In this document: positions 54,354-63,580 of the stretch, one piece after another
Numbering within the stretch: position 1 is the stretch's first letter
Layout: each line of letters opens with the position of its first letter
Source of the DNA: Candidatus Sulfotelmatobacter sp.
GTDB lineage: Bacteria; Acidobacteriota; Terriglobia; Terriglobales; Acidobacteriaceae
NCBI GenBank assembly: GCA_030039165.1
Contig: JASHQM010000091.1
Location: forward strand, 1-64,000
Length of the DNA: 64,000 bases
Reading direction: 5' to 3'
Notes under the pieces: model-generated
What the model saw: the letters and a program-made list of their open reading frames with translations, nothing else
Told to the model about the DNA's origin: nothing
The model's database searches: none
Position numbers and translations under genes: made by a program

Positions 54354-55058
54354 TCATTTCTGCGCCCAGGCGCTGAAGTTGGCGGTAAAAGCGTCATTAA
54401 ACCTAGGAAAGAGCCACTCCAGTCCAGATGCGGCCAGGTTCAACACAGGCACTATCGTAAAGCATAGAAGCTTGCCGAGCACTGGGGGACGAGCAAACAA
54501 AACCATGCAGGCAAGGATTGAGCGAAATAATCCCGAAATGCTGCTGCCTTCCGGGAGAATTTCAGCTTTCTGGAATCGCCCCAGAAGAATTTGCAAACCG
54601 GGAGGCATGAACCGCCAGGCGTCTGACTCGGAATCGCGCAGCCAGACTGAAGGAACGCTCAGAAAAAGGGACCCTCCGGGCCGCAGCACGCGGTAAACTT
54701 CGGAGATCACTTGGGCCGGCTCGGGTGCGTACTCCAACATCTGCGTGCAGATCACGAAGTCGAATGTGCCTGCAGCGAAAGGCATCTGTTCCCCTCGACC
54801 GACCACACTCACCAGCGGCGTGTAGCGCAGGTCGAGAGCCAGATACCGCCCGCCCCGATGCTGCAACAGCGGCCGGTACGGTTGCAGCCGCCCACCAATG
54901 TCGAGAACACACAGATCGCCCGCAGGCAGTCGCGACAACCAGGCGCGTAGAATTTCCCTTCTCCTCCTAAGCACAAGCCAGTTGGGATTAGTCAGGGAAG
55001 GATTCAGCCTTTGTTGTGATTCGCGCTCAAAGTATGCCAGCGTTTCTGTGCTCTGCAC
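54354..55058 (-). CDS. Class I SAM-dependent methyltransferase
   Basis: A 234-residue methyltransferase of the Methyltransf_11 type. Motif I is a modified VLDIGGRLQPYRPLL (about 50-64), the EQMPFAAGTFDFVICTQMLEYAPEP block is conserved (about 90), and VLRPGGSLFLSVPS follows. The C-terminus is hydrophobic (about 175-220), suggesting membrane association with a lipid-linked substrate. GTG start at 55058. Likely methylates a sugar in the glycan. Confidence 0.83.
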   Translation of the reverse strand: MQSTETLAYFERESQQRLNPSLTNPNWLVLRRRREILRAWLSRLPAGDLCVLDIGGRLQPYRPLLQHRGGRYLALDLRYTPLVSVVGRGEQMPFAAGTFDFVICTQMLEYAPEPAQVISEVYRVLRPGGSLFLSVPSVWLRDSESDAWRFMPPGLQILLGRFQKAEILPEGSSISGLFRSILACMVLFARPPVLGKLLCFTIVPVLNLAASGLEWLFPRFNDAFTANFSAWAQK

Positions 55059-55100
55059 TGTCGCTTGAATGGGCCACGCACGCCAAGGGTTAGCCTATTG

Positions 55101-55298
55101 TCACAGATATCCTAACTCTCGGAGCCTTTTTTCGATAATGCGCTGTTCGGTCTCATCGAGCGCCGAAGCTTCATCACGCAGCAAATCCTGAAGGATGAAT
55201 TCCAGGAGTGCTTCTACATTGTGGAATCTGCCATCGAATTTTCTTTCCGCCGCGGCGCACAGTTCTTCGGGCAAACGCAGCTCCCGAGTTCCATTCAT
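55101..55298 (-). CDS. Small conserved-looking helical protein in the glycan operon
   Basis: 65 residues beginning MNGTRELRLPEELC, with one helix pattern (NVEALLEFILQDLL) and a C-terminal helix (ETEQRIIEKRLRELGYL). ATG 55298 has GGGGGAG 4 nt upstream; ATG 55316 is an alternative, overlapping the flippase stop as TAATG. The N-terminal RELRLPEEL looks like a ribbon-helix-helix strand but I cannot confirm this. A small regulatory or scaffold protein is possible; the function is unknown. Confidence 0.65.
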   Translation of the reverse strand: MNGTRELRLPEELCAAAERKFDGRFHNVEALLEFILQDLLRDEASALDETEQRIIEKRLRELGYL

Positions 55299-55315
55299 TG
55301 AACTCCCCCCGGCCA

Positions 55316-56935
55316 TTACGGCAATGCCGCTCGAACGCGCACCCAGATGGCTCGACCGATCAGGCGATCGTCGGCATCGAGGCCAAAACTAACCGCGACA
55401 CATGCAAAGACCATATATGCAAGAACACTCGCGACACCAATGGCGAGCCACTCATGTCGCAAGAGCGGTATATTCATCCTCACAACTCCAGCCACCGCCA
55501 GCGCTGCGAGAGAAGGAGCAATGAGGTGCACATAGCTACGGTTATAGGGCGAAATCTTCAAAACCCGTCGTACCTGCCATAGATTAAGGACGTTTATCCC
55601 TATGTTGGTAGCCGCTGCCGCAATGGCCGCGCCGATAATGCCCCAGACCGGGATGAGAAGAGCGCTCAGCGCGATCATCACAGTTGTCATGAGGGCCTGT
55701 ACTCTGATCAGGCGTTTTTCATTGCCTGACATGAGTAGGAGATAGCCCACCGAACCGACGCCGCAGTTTACCAGTTGACCCACAGTCCCGATCACAAGAA
55801 TGGGCCATCCCATTTCAAACTCATGCCCAAAAATGCGCATCAAAGGACGTGCAAAAACAATGATTACGGTTGCCATTGGCAACGTAAGACCCACCACCCA
55901 TTTGGTCAACGACTGAAACAGGCGGCCGAGCACCGCGTGCTCTCCGCGTGCATGCAAATCGGCGATGGTGGGGCAGAAAATCTGATTCACCGAGTGCAGC
56001 ACAAGGGGCACATACGCTACCATCGCCGCGGCAACCGAGTAAATCCCCACCTGTCGTGCCCCCTGAAAGTGGCCGAGAGCAACCTTGTCTACCTGGGAGA
56101 TAGTGAACTCCATGGCTCCCACGCCGAGCACTGCTCCGGAGAACGTCCAGACTTCGTGCGGAATTCGTGCCCAAGGTTGCGCGAAGAATCTCGCCGGATA
56201 TGGAGTGAGCGCGCGCACGCTCAGGATCAGCAAAACCAAAACAATCAGCCCGCTGAGAACCTGGGCACCGAGATATGCATCCAGCCCGCCCACAGCTGTA
56301 ATGAGGCCAATCGACAGGACCATCATCAGCGGTACGCCCATGAAATTTATGATCATGGTGCGCTGCGCCAACTGCTTATATCCAACAAGCGTCTTTCCGT
56401 AGAAGACGCTCAGCCCACTACAAACCATCATTGCCGCAAACAAAGGAAGATATCGCCTCAACTCGGGCGCGTGGTAGAAATGTGTTGCGATCCCGGGGCC
56501 AAATAACAACAGAAGCGCGGCGGACCCTATGCTCGAAAACAACATGATGCCGCTGCCGCTCCACAGCAGCGCATGAAGTTCACGAAATTTTTCGGCCTCC
56601 CGGTAAACTGGGACATATCGAACGACACTCTCGCTCAGACCCAAGCCGTCGAATATCGCGATAAATCCAACTAGAGTCGCACCCAGAGCGTAGAGTCCGA
56701 GCACTTCCGCCCCCAGCACCCGGGCCAGATACACTTTGAAGGCATAGCTTGCGGCCGCGGTAAAGATCGTCCCCGCAAAAAACACTCCCGACTGCCGTGA
56801 GATTTGGCCCACATGCGAGCGAAACTGCTGGCTCTCGTTCGATAAGCTGAGCTGATCTCTGATCGCCCTGGGAGGACGCGGGGTCGCGGGGACGTTCGGG
56901 CTCTGCGGAGTTCGGACCGCACCCTGAGTTTGCAC
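55316..56935 (-). CDS. Wzx-type oligosaccharide flippase
   Basis: A 539-residue MOP-superfamily membrane protein with 14 predicted helices starting at about residue 50, after a 45-residue cytoplasmic arm rich in Pro and Arg. Motifs include FFAGTIFTAAASYAFKVYLARVLGAEVLGLYALG and the repeated LGLSESVVRYVPVYREAEK in the N-terminal half. It flips lipid-linked repeat units to the periplasm. GTG 56935 overlaps the upstream stop by 1 nt. Together with the Wzy-like protein it defines the export route. Confidence 0.87.
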   Translation of the reverse strand: MQTQGAVRTPQSPNVPATPRPPRAIRDQLSLSNESQQFRSHVGQISRQSGVFFAGTIFTAAASYAFKVYLARVLGAEVLGLYALGATLVGFIAIFDGLGLSESVVRYVPVYREAEKFRELHALLWSGSGIMLFSSIGSAALLLLFGPGIATHFYHAPELRRYLPLFAAMMVCSGLSVFYGKTLVGYKQLAQRTMIINFMGVPLMMVLSIGLITAVGGLDAYLGAQVLSGLIVLVLLILSVRALTPYPARFFAQPWARIPHEVWTFSGAVLGVGAMEFTISQVDKVALGHFQGARQVGIYSVAAAMVAYVPLVLHSVNQIFCPTIADLHARGEHAVLGRLFQSLTKWVVGLTLPMATVIIVFARPLMRIFGHEFEMGWPILVIGTVGQLVNCGVGSVGYLLLMSGNEKRLIRVQALMTTVMIALSALLIPVWGIIGAAIAAAATNIGINVLNLWQVRRVLKISPYNRSYVHLIAPSLAALAVAGVVRMNIPLLRHEWLAIGVASVLAYMVFACVAVSFGLDADDRLIGRAIWVRVRAALP

Positions 56936-58710
56936 TATGCGGACCTCGCAACCGGCTGTGTGGACTCCGCCCCGAGCAATTGCGCCAGCAGCTGCGGATC
57001 GATCTGCTGACCACGGAAACCGTCGTCTAGTGCCTGGCGTTCCCGAGTCTCGTCCTTATGCTTCGCGACCTGGTGCGGAAGCTGACTAATCTCGTCGGCG
57101 CTCCGAAGAAGATATCCGGCCGCGAATTTGGCGTATTGCTGCACGTAACCAAACGGCGAAAAGCTCAGCCATTCGCAAATAAAGCAAGGGATACCGCGCT
57201 CGACGCAATCGAGCACCGTGGTCGACTCAATCGTCACCCCGGCCCACGTTCGCGAGAGCAGATTTTCCGAGAGTGGTCCGCTCGCGAGACTGACCAGTTT
57301 GCGATCGTGCAGCGGCAAAACTCTTCCCATAACCTCCGCCCGTTGCGCCACACTCTCGAAAGGATGTAACTTGAGCACAACCTCGTATCCTCTCTGCCGC
57401 GCCACAGCACAAAGCGCAGGCAACAGCTCACCGTACACCTCCTCGGTCCTCATGCCCACGTTTTCGTAAGGTTCGGAGAAAAAAACAATTGCAGCTTTCT
57501 GTGTGGGAAAGTCGCCAGTCGCAGGATGTGCAAAAGAAGAGGAATGCGCGTTAAGCGGCGCACCCACAACGACTTTATCCGCCGGCTGGCGGCATACCCG
57601 GACCAGATAATCACGCTCCAGATCGTTCTTGGCCAGATAGAAGTCGCAACAGAGCCGCTTGGCCAGATAAAAACCGTCCATCGCGCCATGATGAAAATCG
57701 AGCGTAGGGATGTCACGCCGTGACGCAAGTAATACAGGAATGCGCGTGTTGACGTTCGTGTCGTCTCCGCAAAGCACGCCGCACACCCTCTCCCGCTCGA
57801 ATACCCGGCGCCAGGCATCCCGAACGGAAAGACCTTGGGCGATGGTAGCGGGAAACTGCTCAAACAGCCCCAGGCGTCGCAGTCTCACCAGCTCCAGATT
57901 CGCTTCTAGCTCAAGGCTCAGACTTGTCCATTTTTGCAGGATCTGTTCGAGCTCACGGCGAGGTGAGTATATTTCTGCGTACGATCCCAACTCACGAACA
58001 ATCACGTTCCCCGCCGCATCGAACACTTTCGCGCTGCGTCGCGTGGCTACTAGCAGAAATGTCTGTTCGGGAAGCAGCTTCGCATAGGCGGAGGAAACTC
58101 GAGATACGTTGGTATAGGCACTCGGGATCAACACTACTGGCTTGCCGTACGCCTGCAGGCTCCTGGCAAAGCGAGCCCGCCAACGGTATGTCGCATCGTA
58201 CTTGTCCAGGAAAATTTCCTTCAACTGCGCAGGCGAAAAATGGCGCAGTAGGCGGACGTATTGCAGTATTCGCTTCGCGTTGGGAGCGACGAAATTGTTT
58301 CCATAGCAATGTAACGGCGACGAGAGAACACGGGCAAAAATGGAGGCCACCCTTCCCGGGCGCGTGGACCATAGCGCCATTGGGCGCGAAATCTCCGCTG
58401 CCATGCGCTCCAGGGCGAGAACTGACGCGGCCTCTTGAAGAATATCCAGGCAGTACAGGTTCCACCAATCCATTTCCTCACAATCGAGCAATCGTCCATC
58501 ACCGCCAGACAAAATTTCACTCGTGCGGCGAATGTCTTCGACATCTCGAGTAAAATCCTCCACTCTGAGCAACGGGCAATGTATTTTGTTCGACCACCTT
58601 GCGGCAGTGCGAGGCGAAGACCTGCCCAAGTCGACCAGCAAATCCCACGATTCGGTCGTCCAGGGCCCTCGGTCGGCAGAATCTTCGGGTTGTATCAGTA
58701 AAACTCGCAT
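56935..58710 (-). CDS. Capsule-type polysaccharide glycosyltransferase (GT-B-like)
   Basis: A 591-residue cytoplasmic protein. The N-terminal half is variable; from about 320 it contains TLDFHHGAMDGFYLAKRLCCDFYLAKNDLERDY, VVVGAPLN (about 385), VVLKLHPFESVAQRAE (about 445) and the terminal ITxEST-like block VTIESTTVLDCVERGIPCFICEW (about 500), the arrangement of capsule-synthesis and CDP-glycerol-transferase-like GT-B folds. It is 18 nt downstream of the acetyltransferase. Its donor (sugar or polyol phosphate) is unknown. Confidence 0.65.
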   Translation of the reverse strand: MRVLLIQPEDSADRGPWTTESWDLLVDLGRSSPRTAARWSNKIHCPLLRVEDFTRDVEDIRRTSEILSGGDGRLLDCEEMDWWNLYCLDILQEAASVLALERMAAEISRPMALWSTRPGRVASIFARVLSSPLHCYGNNFVAPNAKRILQYVRLLRHFSPAQLKEIFLDKYDATYRWRARFARSLQAYGKPVVLIPSAYTNVSRVSSAYAKLLPEQTFLLVATRRSAKVFDAAGNVIVRELGSYAEIYSPRRELEQILQKWTSLSLELEANLELVRLRRLGLFEQFPATIAQGLSVRDAWRRVFERERVCGVLCGDDTNVNTRIPVLLASRRDIPTLDFHHGAMDGFYLAKRLCCDFYLAKNDLERDYLVRVCRQPADKVVVGAPLNAHSSSFAHPATGDFPTQKAAIVFFSEPYENVGMRTEEVYGELLPALCAVARQRGYEVVLKLHPFESVAQRAEVMGRVLPLHDRKLVSLASGPLSENLLSRTWAGVTIESTTVLDCVERGIPCFICEWLSFSPFGYVQQYAKFAAGYLLRSADEISQLPHQVAKHKDETRERQALDDGFRGQQIDPQLLAQLLGAESTQPVARSA

Positions 58711-58728
58711 GCGGCAGATGAATCTCGC

Positions 58729-59904
58729 TTAAACCGGCCTTCGCAAGATACGGCGTATAGCTTGCTCACCAGCCGGCCATCGCTTTATCAATTGGGCCGA
58801 ACGATACCGAGTGATTCCGCGGACATGACCGGCGAGAGACCGTGTCAAGGTTAAATGCAAGGTCTGACGACCGCTGTTGGCGAAGCGTTCCTTATAGCTC
58901 TCAGTGCCGAGACCGAGATCAACAACAGTAACTGTGGGATCATCGCAAGCTGCTGTGATGATTTGGGTGAGCAGGTACGCACCCGGGGAGGACTTCTCAA
59001 AGCCGGGATCGAGCGCGGGCTGATACCAGAACCATGAGCCGGCAAACTGAAAGCCATAATTCCACGCAACCGTCCTTCCGTCCACCCGCAGGCAGCTCAT
59101 ACGCAGCCAGCCGGCATCAGACAGCAACTTCGCCAGTTCCTCCAAGAATCGCTGCCTGTCGGGGTGAGCGAGGTTGCTGGTGCGCCCTCCGGCAACAAAT
59201 CTCGCCACGTGCGCCTGTACAAAGTGCGGTAGCTCATTCGCGACCTGTTCCCAGCTGTGGAGATGCTCGAGTTGTGGCGAGAACCTCTGCATGGCGTTGA
59301 TCACACGTCGTCTGTTCTTACCCCGCAGGCTGGCTTTGAAGGCTTCGCGTTGCTCGGCAAATGGTAACGAAACCTGCGCGCACCGGTAAGCCGGACGCTC
59401 GAACAGATGGTATCCGTACCTGCCAGCTGCCTGTCGTAAGGCGGCCGCGCTTGCCGAATCTTGGGGCAAATTCGCAAGCGTGATGTGGGCATCCAAGTTG
59501 GCACACTGCTCCAGCACCGCTTCGACAATTCTTTCGCGGAAATCCGGCGAGCTGAGGAAATCGCAGTAGTCTGCCGTTGTGTCCGCCAGAAAGCTAACCT
59601 CGCGGCCTGATGCGTCTATGGCTAGAGCCGCCAACCCGGCCAACGATCTATTTTCGTCCTCCAGCAACAGCAACCACGGACGCCGCGACTCTCCGTATGC
59701 GACTTCCACAGCACGGGCCCACTGCCAAGTTAAGAAAATCTCAGGACTCTCGGTCTGTTCGACAAGCCGGTTCCAGCGATCGCAAATCTCCTGCTGATCA
59801 GGGATGTGATGATGTTGGACTAATCGCAAAGCTTCCGGCTGTCGCCTAGAACTGCTGCGGACGGCGAGATCACGATGATTTGGAATGATAGTGCTAACCT
59901 TCAT
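58729..59904 (-). CDS. FemAB/CelD-type acetyltransferase (GNAT_6)
   Basis: A 391-residue protein with the double-GNAT layout of BcsL/CelD and FemAB-like enzymes. It has FLTWQWARAVEVAYG (about 57), the central KASLRGKNRRRVINAMQRF (about 190-208) and the C-terminal block WNYGFQFAGSWFWYQPALDPGFEKSSPGAYLLTQIITAAC followed by DLGLGTESYKERF. Such proteins N- or O-acylate sugars in exopolysaccharide biosynthesis. It is 3 nt downstream of the deacetylase gene. Confidence 0.8.
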   Translation of the reverse strand: MKVSTIIPNHRDLAVRSSSRRQPEALRLVQHHHIPDQQEICDRWNRLVEQTESPEIFLTWQWARAVEVAYGESRRPWLLLLEDENRSLAGLAALAIDASGREVSFLADTTADYCDFLSSPDFRERIVEAVLEQCANLDAHITLANLPQDSASAAALRQAAGRYGYHLFERPAYRCAQVSLPFAEQREAFKASLRGKNRRRVINAMQRFSPQLEHLHSWEQVANELPHFVQAHVARFVAGGRTSNLAHPDRQRFLEELAKLLSDAGWLRMSCLRVDGRTVAWNYGFQFAGSWFWYQPALDPGFEKSSPGAYLLTQIITAACDDPTVTVVDLGLGTESYKERFANSGRQTLHLTLTRSLAGHVRGITRYRSAQLIKRWPAGEQAIRRILRRPV

Positions 59905-59907
59905 TCT

Positions 59908-61002
59908 TTACGCGACTTTCGCCAGTGGGCTAGGTTCTTCCCGCCCTAACTGTTTGCGCAACGAGCGATGAAACCCAGAAACGTGGGCTTCAAACTCAGC
60001 CAGGGTCATGTCGCCTGTCACATGGACCCTTGGCAAAGCGAAGCGCGGCAGATTGGCCCCGAACCCGCCTCCGAAGTTGAGAAATGCCGCCTTGTACCCC
60101 GCTCGCTGCGCCAAACGCAATTCGCGTGCCGAAACGGCGTCTATTCCGCCGAAGGGAAAGGCAAAGGCCCAAACCGGGCATCCTAGCGTTTGCTCCAACC
60201 GCTTGCGGCTCTCTGTAATTTCGAACCAGGCATGATCTTCGGGCAACTGCGAGAGCATGGGATGACTCAACGTATGCGCGCCAATCGACATTCCGGCGGC
60301 CAGCAGTTTCTGCAAATCAGAGGGCCCAAGCAGGCCAAAGCGCCTGTATGCAATCGGATCAGCCATTCGCTGGAACGCAAACTGATCGCAAAGCCGAAGT
60401 TTCGCCCGCACCGCATTGAGAAAACGGTTGCACGTTTCCTTGTCGCAGGTTACAAGGATCCTTCTCAGATCGCGGTACAGCGTGTCACGCTGCCACTTCT
60501 CTCCGATCTTCCCGAAAACTTCAACCCCGTCCAGTTCAATAGAGAATGGGGCCTCCGCTGCCGTCTCCAGCATCAAATAGAGTTCCTCATACCACAACAT
60601 GCACGCAGTATCGTTCGCGGAGAGCCCAATGACCAAAAAAAGGCACGGAACTTGCTCCTCCTGCAAGATCGGCAGCATGTCGGTAACTACGTTGACCAGC
60701 CCGTCATCACATGTCACTAACACTGCTCGTGGTGGAAGTTCGCCCTTCCCTTCGCACCAGGCGAGCATCGTCTCAGGCGAAATCACGTTGTAGCGGGCGC
60801 GCAGCAATCGCAACTGCCGGCGAAATGCCGCAGCTGTCACTAGGCTGCCGTCTAGCACGGGATCGCTCGCTCGATAACCTTGCGGCAGCACTCCGTGGTA
60901 CGTCACAATGCTCAATCCGTTGGCAGCACTTCGCCGAAACACCCCTGCCCTTGCCAATGAGGGATAAACCACGCGTTTAAGGAGCGAACTTACGACTCTC
61001 AT
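59908..61002 (-). CDS. Polysaccharide deacetylase (NodB family)
   Basis: A 364-residue protein with the NodB domain from about 30 to 330. Metal/catalytic Asp are in VTCDDG (D99-D100), the metal His pair in IGAHTLSHPML (about 244), and AFPFGG (about 284) is the R/W-Y-like motif. An insertion of about 80 residues (140-220) separates motif 1 from motif 2. ATG 61002 abuts the PseI stop with no gap. Lack of a signal peptide suggests a cytoplasmic or membrane-peripheral action on lipid-linked substrate. Confidence 0.85.
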   Translation of the reverse strand: MRVVSSLLKRVVYPSLARAGVFRRSAANGLSIVTYHGVLPQGYRASDPVLDGSLVTAAAFRRQLRLLRARYNVISPETMLAWCEGKGELPPRAVLVTCDDGLVNVVTDMLPILQEEQVPCLFLVIGLSANDTACMLWYEELYLMLETAAEAPFSIELDGVEVFGKIGEKWQRDTLYRDLRRILVTCDKETCNRFLNAVRAKLRLCDQFAFQRMADPIAYRRFGLLGPSDLQKLLAAGMSIGAHTLSHPMLSQLPEDHAWFEITESRKRLEQTLGCPVWAFAFPFGGIDAVSARELRLAQRAGYKAAFLNFGGGFGANLPRFALPRVHVTGDMTLAEFEAHVSGFHRSLRKQLGREEPSPLAKVA

Positions 61003-62055
61003 TTAACGATGAACCATCTCCCAACTAAGCGGAGTCGCCCTTGCAATGTCACAGGCAGCGCGGCGGCCAAGGATCTCGGTGAGGTGGCGCGTATGCAGCC
61101 CCAGACCTGGACGTATCGAGCGAACGTTTTCGGTAGTGAAAACCTCGCCTGATTTCACTTCCCGCACCACATAAAGCGACCGCCGGAAAACTTTGCCGCT
61201 GCTTTCCTTTTCACCCGGCCCAAAGCGGACTGTTCCTAGCGCCTTCTCCGCCACACGCACGGCTTCCACCAGTGCCATGAATTCAGGCGGCTCCAAGGAG
61301 AACTCGCTATCCGGACCCGGAGTCGATCGCGAAAGCGTGAGGTGCTTCTCAATGATGGACGCACCCAGAGCAATCGCAGCGACCGGGACGGCGATTCCCA
61401 GCGTGTGGTCAGAAAGCCCTACCGGAACATCGAACCTGCGCTCGAGCTCCGGAATCGTGCGCAGGTTCATCTCCTCGGGAGGTGCGGGATATGCACTGGT
61501 ACATTTCAAGAGCGCAATCTGTTCCCCTCCGGCCTCCCGCGCGGCTTGCACAGCTTCTTCGATCTCTTCGAGCGTAGCCATACCCGTTGACATGACCAGG
61601 GGCTTGCCAGTGTGCGCCATTTTTTGAATAAGAGGGATATCGACCAGTTCGAATGATGCCAGCTTATAGGCGGGCACATCCATGCTTTCGAGGAAATCGA
61701 CAGCGGTGGAATCGAAAGGCGATGAGAACAAATCCAACCCGAGGCCGTTCGCAATTTCTTTCAGGCTCGGCTGCCACTCCCAAGGTGTGTAGGCTTCGCG
61801 GTATAGATCATGCAGGTGGCGTCCGTCCCAAACTGTCCCTTGAATCTGAAACTCCCGGCGGTTGCTGGCTATGGTCATCGTGTCCGCAGTGTAGGTCTGC
61901 AGCTTGACCGCATCGGCGCCTGCATCTTTCGCGGCGCGGATGATCTGCGCGGCCTGGTCAAAGTCCTGGTGATGATTTGCCGAGACCTCGGCGATAACAT
62001 ACACGGCATTCCCACTGCCTATCGTTCGCTCGCCAATTTTGATCGTCGTTCCCAT
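61003..62055 (-). CDS. pseI: Pseudaminic/N-acetylneuraminic acid synthase family (PseI/NeuB)
   Basis: Condenses phosphoenolpyruvate with a hexose to form a nonulosonic acid. 350 residues from ATG 62055 (an extension to 62085 or 62163 is possible). The NeuB TIM barrel has VYVIAEVSANHHQDFDQA (about 15-32), DAVKLQTYTADTMT, FSSPFDSTAVDFLE, STGMATLEEIEEA, VGLSDHTLG and IIEKHLTLSRSTPGPDSEFSLEPPEF. The C-terminal SAF domain (about 285-345) is present. The SANHHQD and TPGPDSEFSL blocks favour PseI over NeuB. It is 13 nt downstream of the PseG-PseH gene. Confidence 0.88.
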   Translation of the reverse strand: MGTTIKIGERTIGSGNAVYVIAEVSANHHQDFDQAAQIIRAAKDAGADAVKLQTYTADTMTIASNRREFQIQGTVWDGRHLHDLYREAYTPWEWQPSLKEIANGLGLDLFSSPFDSTAVDFLESMDVPAYKLASFELVDIPLIQKMAHTGKPLVMSTGMATLEEIEEAVQAAREAGGEQIALLKCTSAYPAPPEEMNLRTIPELERRFDVPVGLSDHTLGIAVPVAAIALGASIIEKHLTLSRSTPGPDSEFSLEPPEFMALVEAVRVAEKALGTVRFGPGEKESSGKVFRRSLYVVREVKSGEVFTTENVRSIRPGLGLHTRHLTEILGRRAACDIARATPLSWEMVHR

Positions 62056-62068
62056 TGCGCTTGACTGG

Positions 62069-63580
62069 TTAATGCCCTGCTCCATTTTTCTGATAGACAA
62101 AGTGGATTGCAGGCTTTCCGTGTACCTGTTCGCTCCCAAGCTGGCGAAACTCCGCTTTTTCAAACGCCCTTATCGATGCGGTATTGTCTAGCTTAACGAA
62201 AGCATGAAATCGGGCGCTGCTGGCTTTTCCGTTTAACATGGATCGCACACCACTCCCGATCAGACGACTCGCGACTCCCCGGCCACGGGCCTCTTTGGCA
62301 ACACTGACGCCAACTTCCCAACCGCCATCTGGCCTCGGGTCAAAGCGGATCTGACCACAGGGATTAGACTCTTCGTCTTCAGCGATAAAGATCGTGCAGT
62401 TCTCCTGCGCCAATTTCTGTTCAAACCATGCCGCGTGAGTCGGCCATGAAATCGGGTCCGAGCAGAACGAAGCGGCGCGTACCTGCGCATCATTCGCCCA
62501 CTCCCAGAGCAGATGGCTGTCCTCCCTGCGTACGCGCCGAAGTCGTAATCCATTTCCACCACGCAAAGCGGAAACAACATGCTGTGCGCCGCAACCATCC
62601 ACAAGCATTCGGGAACGCTCTGAAAGAATTTGGCGCCGCTCGTGCAATTGCAGCAGTATGTCTAACTGCCGTGCGACTTCCTTGGCGAGAACGCCGCGAT
62701 CGCCCAGGTGAATTGCGCATCCACGCCTCGCCAGTTCCTTAGCAATGTCGGTTTGGTTCGGGGCCACGTCAATCAGCAGGGACGGCAATCCCAGCAGGCA
62801 CAACTCCCAGCACGTTGATCCGGCGGCGGAAACGGCGACGTCACTGTCTGCCATGATTTTCGCGAGATTTTGAGCGTCTCTCATCATCGAGATTTGTTTG
62901 GCCGACTCAGCCGCCAGTTTCTGTAACTTGGCGAAATGAGAATTGCTGCCACCGATCACGACCGTTGCCTCCAGGGGTTGGGACTTCGCCAGGACAAGCG
63001 CCTCGATTAAGCGCCCGGTTAGATTTTCCGCATCGCTACCTCCCACCGTGACCAGGACTCTCCGCCCAATCGCTGCAATCTCACGCTTCCACTCACGCCA
63101 GGGGGCAAATTCGCGCCGCAACATGCAATAGCGCGGCCCAAGCAACAGTCGCGTATAAGCTTCGCGCGCCTCATACATCTTTTCATCGGCATGCACGTTC
63201 TGATTCAGAACGATGTCAGCAAAGTAGTGCTTCGCGCGACCAGAATCATCGATAAATAGAACTTTCAAGCCGGCATTCTTCAACGCGAGTTGATACTCCG
63301 CTGAAAAGCAATACCCATCGACAACGATCCATTCAAAGTTGCGATGCTGTGCCAGAGCAGTCAACTGACTTGCATCCCCCGCTGACCCCGGCGGGGATGC
63401 GACCGGAACCACCTCACACGATTCGCACGCAAGCCGCGCCTCGATCGCAGTTGTCGTTTCAGCCATAGCGAACGTTGCCTGTCCGCCCGCATCTTGCCAG
63501 GCCTGCGCTAACGCCAGGCAGCGCATCACGTGCCCGGTGCCGATGGCGACGCTGGCGTCCGCACGAATCAGTAGATTCAT
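62069..63580 (-). CDS. pseG: PseG-PseH fusion: UDP-sugar hydrolase plus GNAT acetyltransferase
   Basis: 503 residues. Residues 1 to about 335 match PseG: MNLLIRADASVAIGTGHVMRCLALAQAW, WIVVDGYCFSAEYQ, FIDDSGRAKHYFADIVLNQN, VLVTVGGSDAENLTGRL and SAAGSTCWELCLLGLPSLLIDVAPNQ. Residues about 345-500 are a GNAT domain like PseH: LRRVRREDSHLLWEWANDAQVRAASF, WEVGVSVAKEARGRGVASRLI. The first removes UDP from the trideoxy-altrose intermediate, the second acetylates its 4-amine. ATG 63580 overlaps the aminotransferase stop as ATGA. Confidence 0.88.
   Translation of the reverse strand: MNLLIRADASVAIGTGHVMRCLALAQAWQDAGGQATFAMAETTTAIEARLACESCEVVPVASPPGSAGDASQLTALAQHRNFEWIVVDGYCFSAEYQLALKNAGLKVLFIDDSGRAKHYFADIVLNQNVHADEKMYEAREAYTRLLLGPRYCMLRREFAPWREWKREIAAIGRRVLVTVGGSDAENLTGRLIEALVLAKSQPLEATVVIGGSNSHFAKLQKLAAESAKQISMMRDAQNLAKIMADSDVAVSAAGSTCWELCLLGLPSLLIDVAPNQTDIAKELARRGCAIHLGDRGVLAKEVARQLDILLQLHERRQILSERSRMLVDGCGAQHVVSALRGGNGLRLRRVRREDSHLLWEWANDAQVRAASFCSDPISWPTHAAWFEQKLAQENCTIFIAEDEESNPCGQIRFDPRPDGGWEVGVSVAKEARGRGVASRLIGSGVRSMLNGKASSARFHAFVKLDNTASIRAFEKAEFRQLGSEQVHGKPAIHFVYQKNGAGH

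Noticed and set aside
55775..56506. 243-codon plus-strand frame
   Set aside because: It lies entirely antisense to the flippase gene and is His/Asn/Gln/Arg-rich, a typical shadow of a membrane protein gene.
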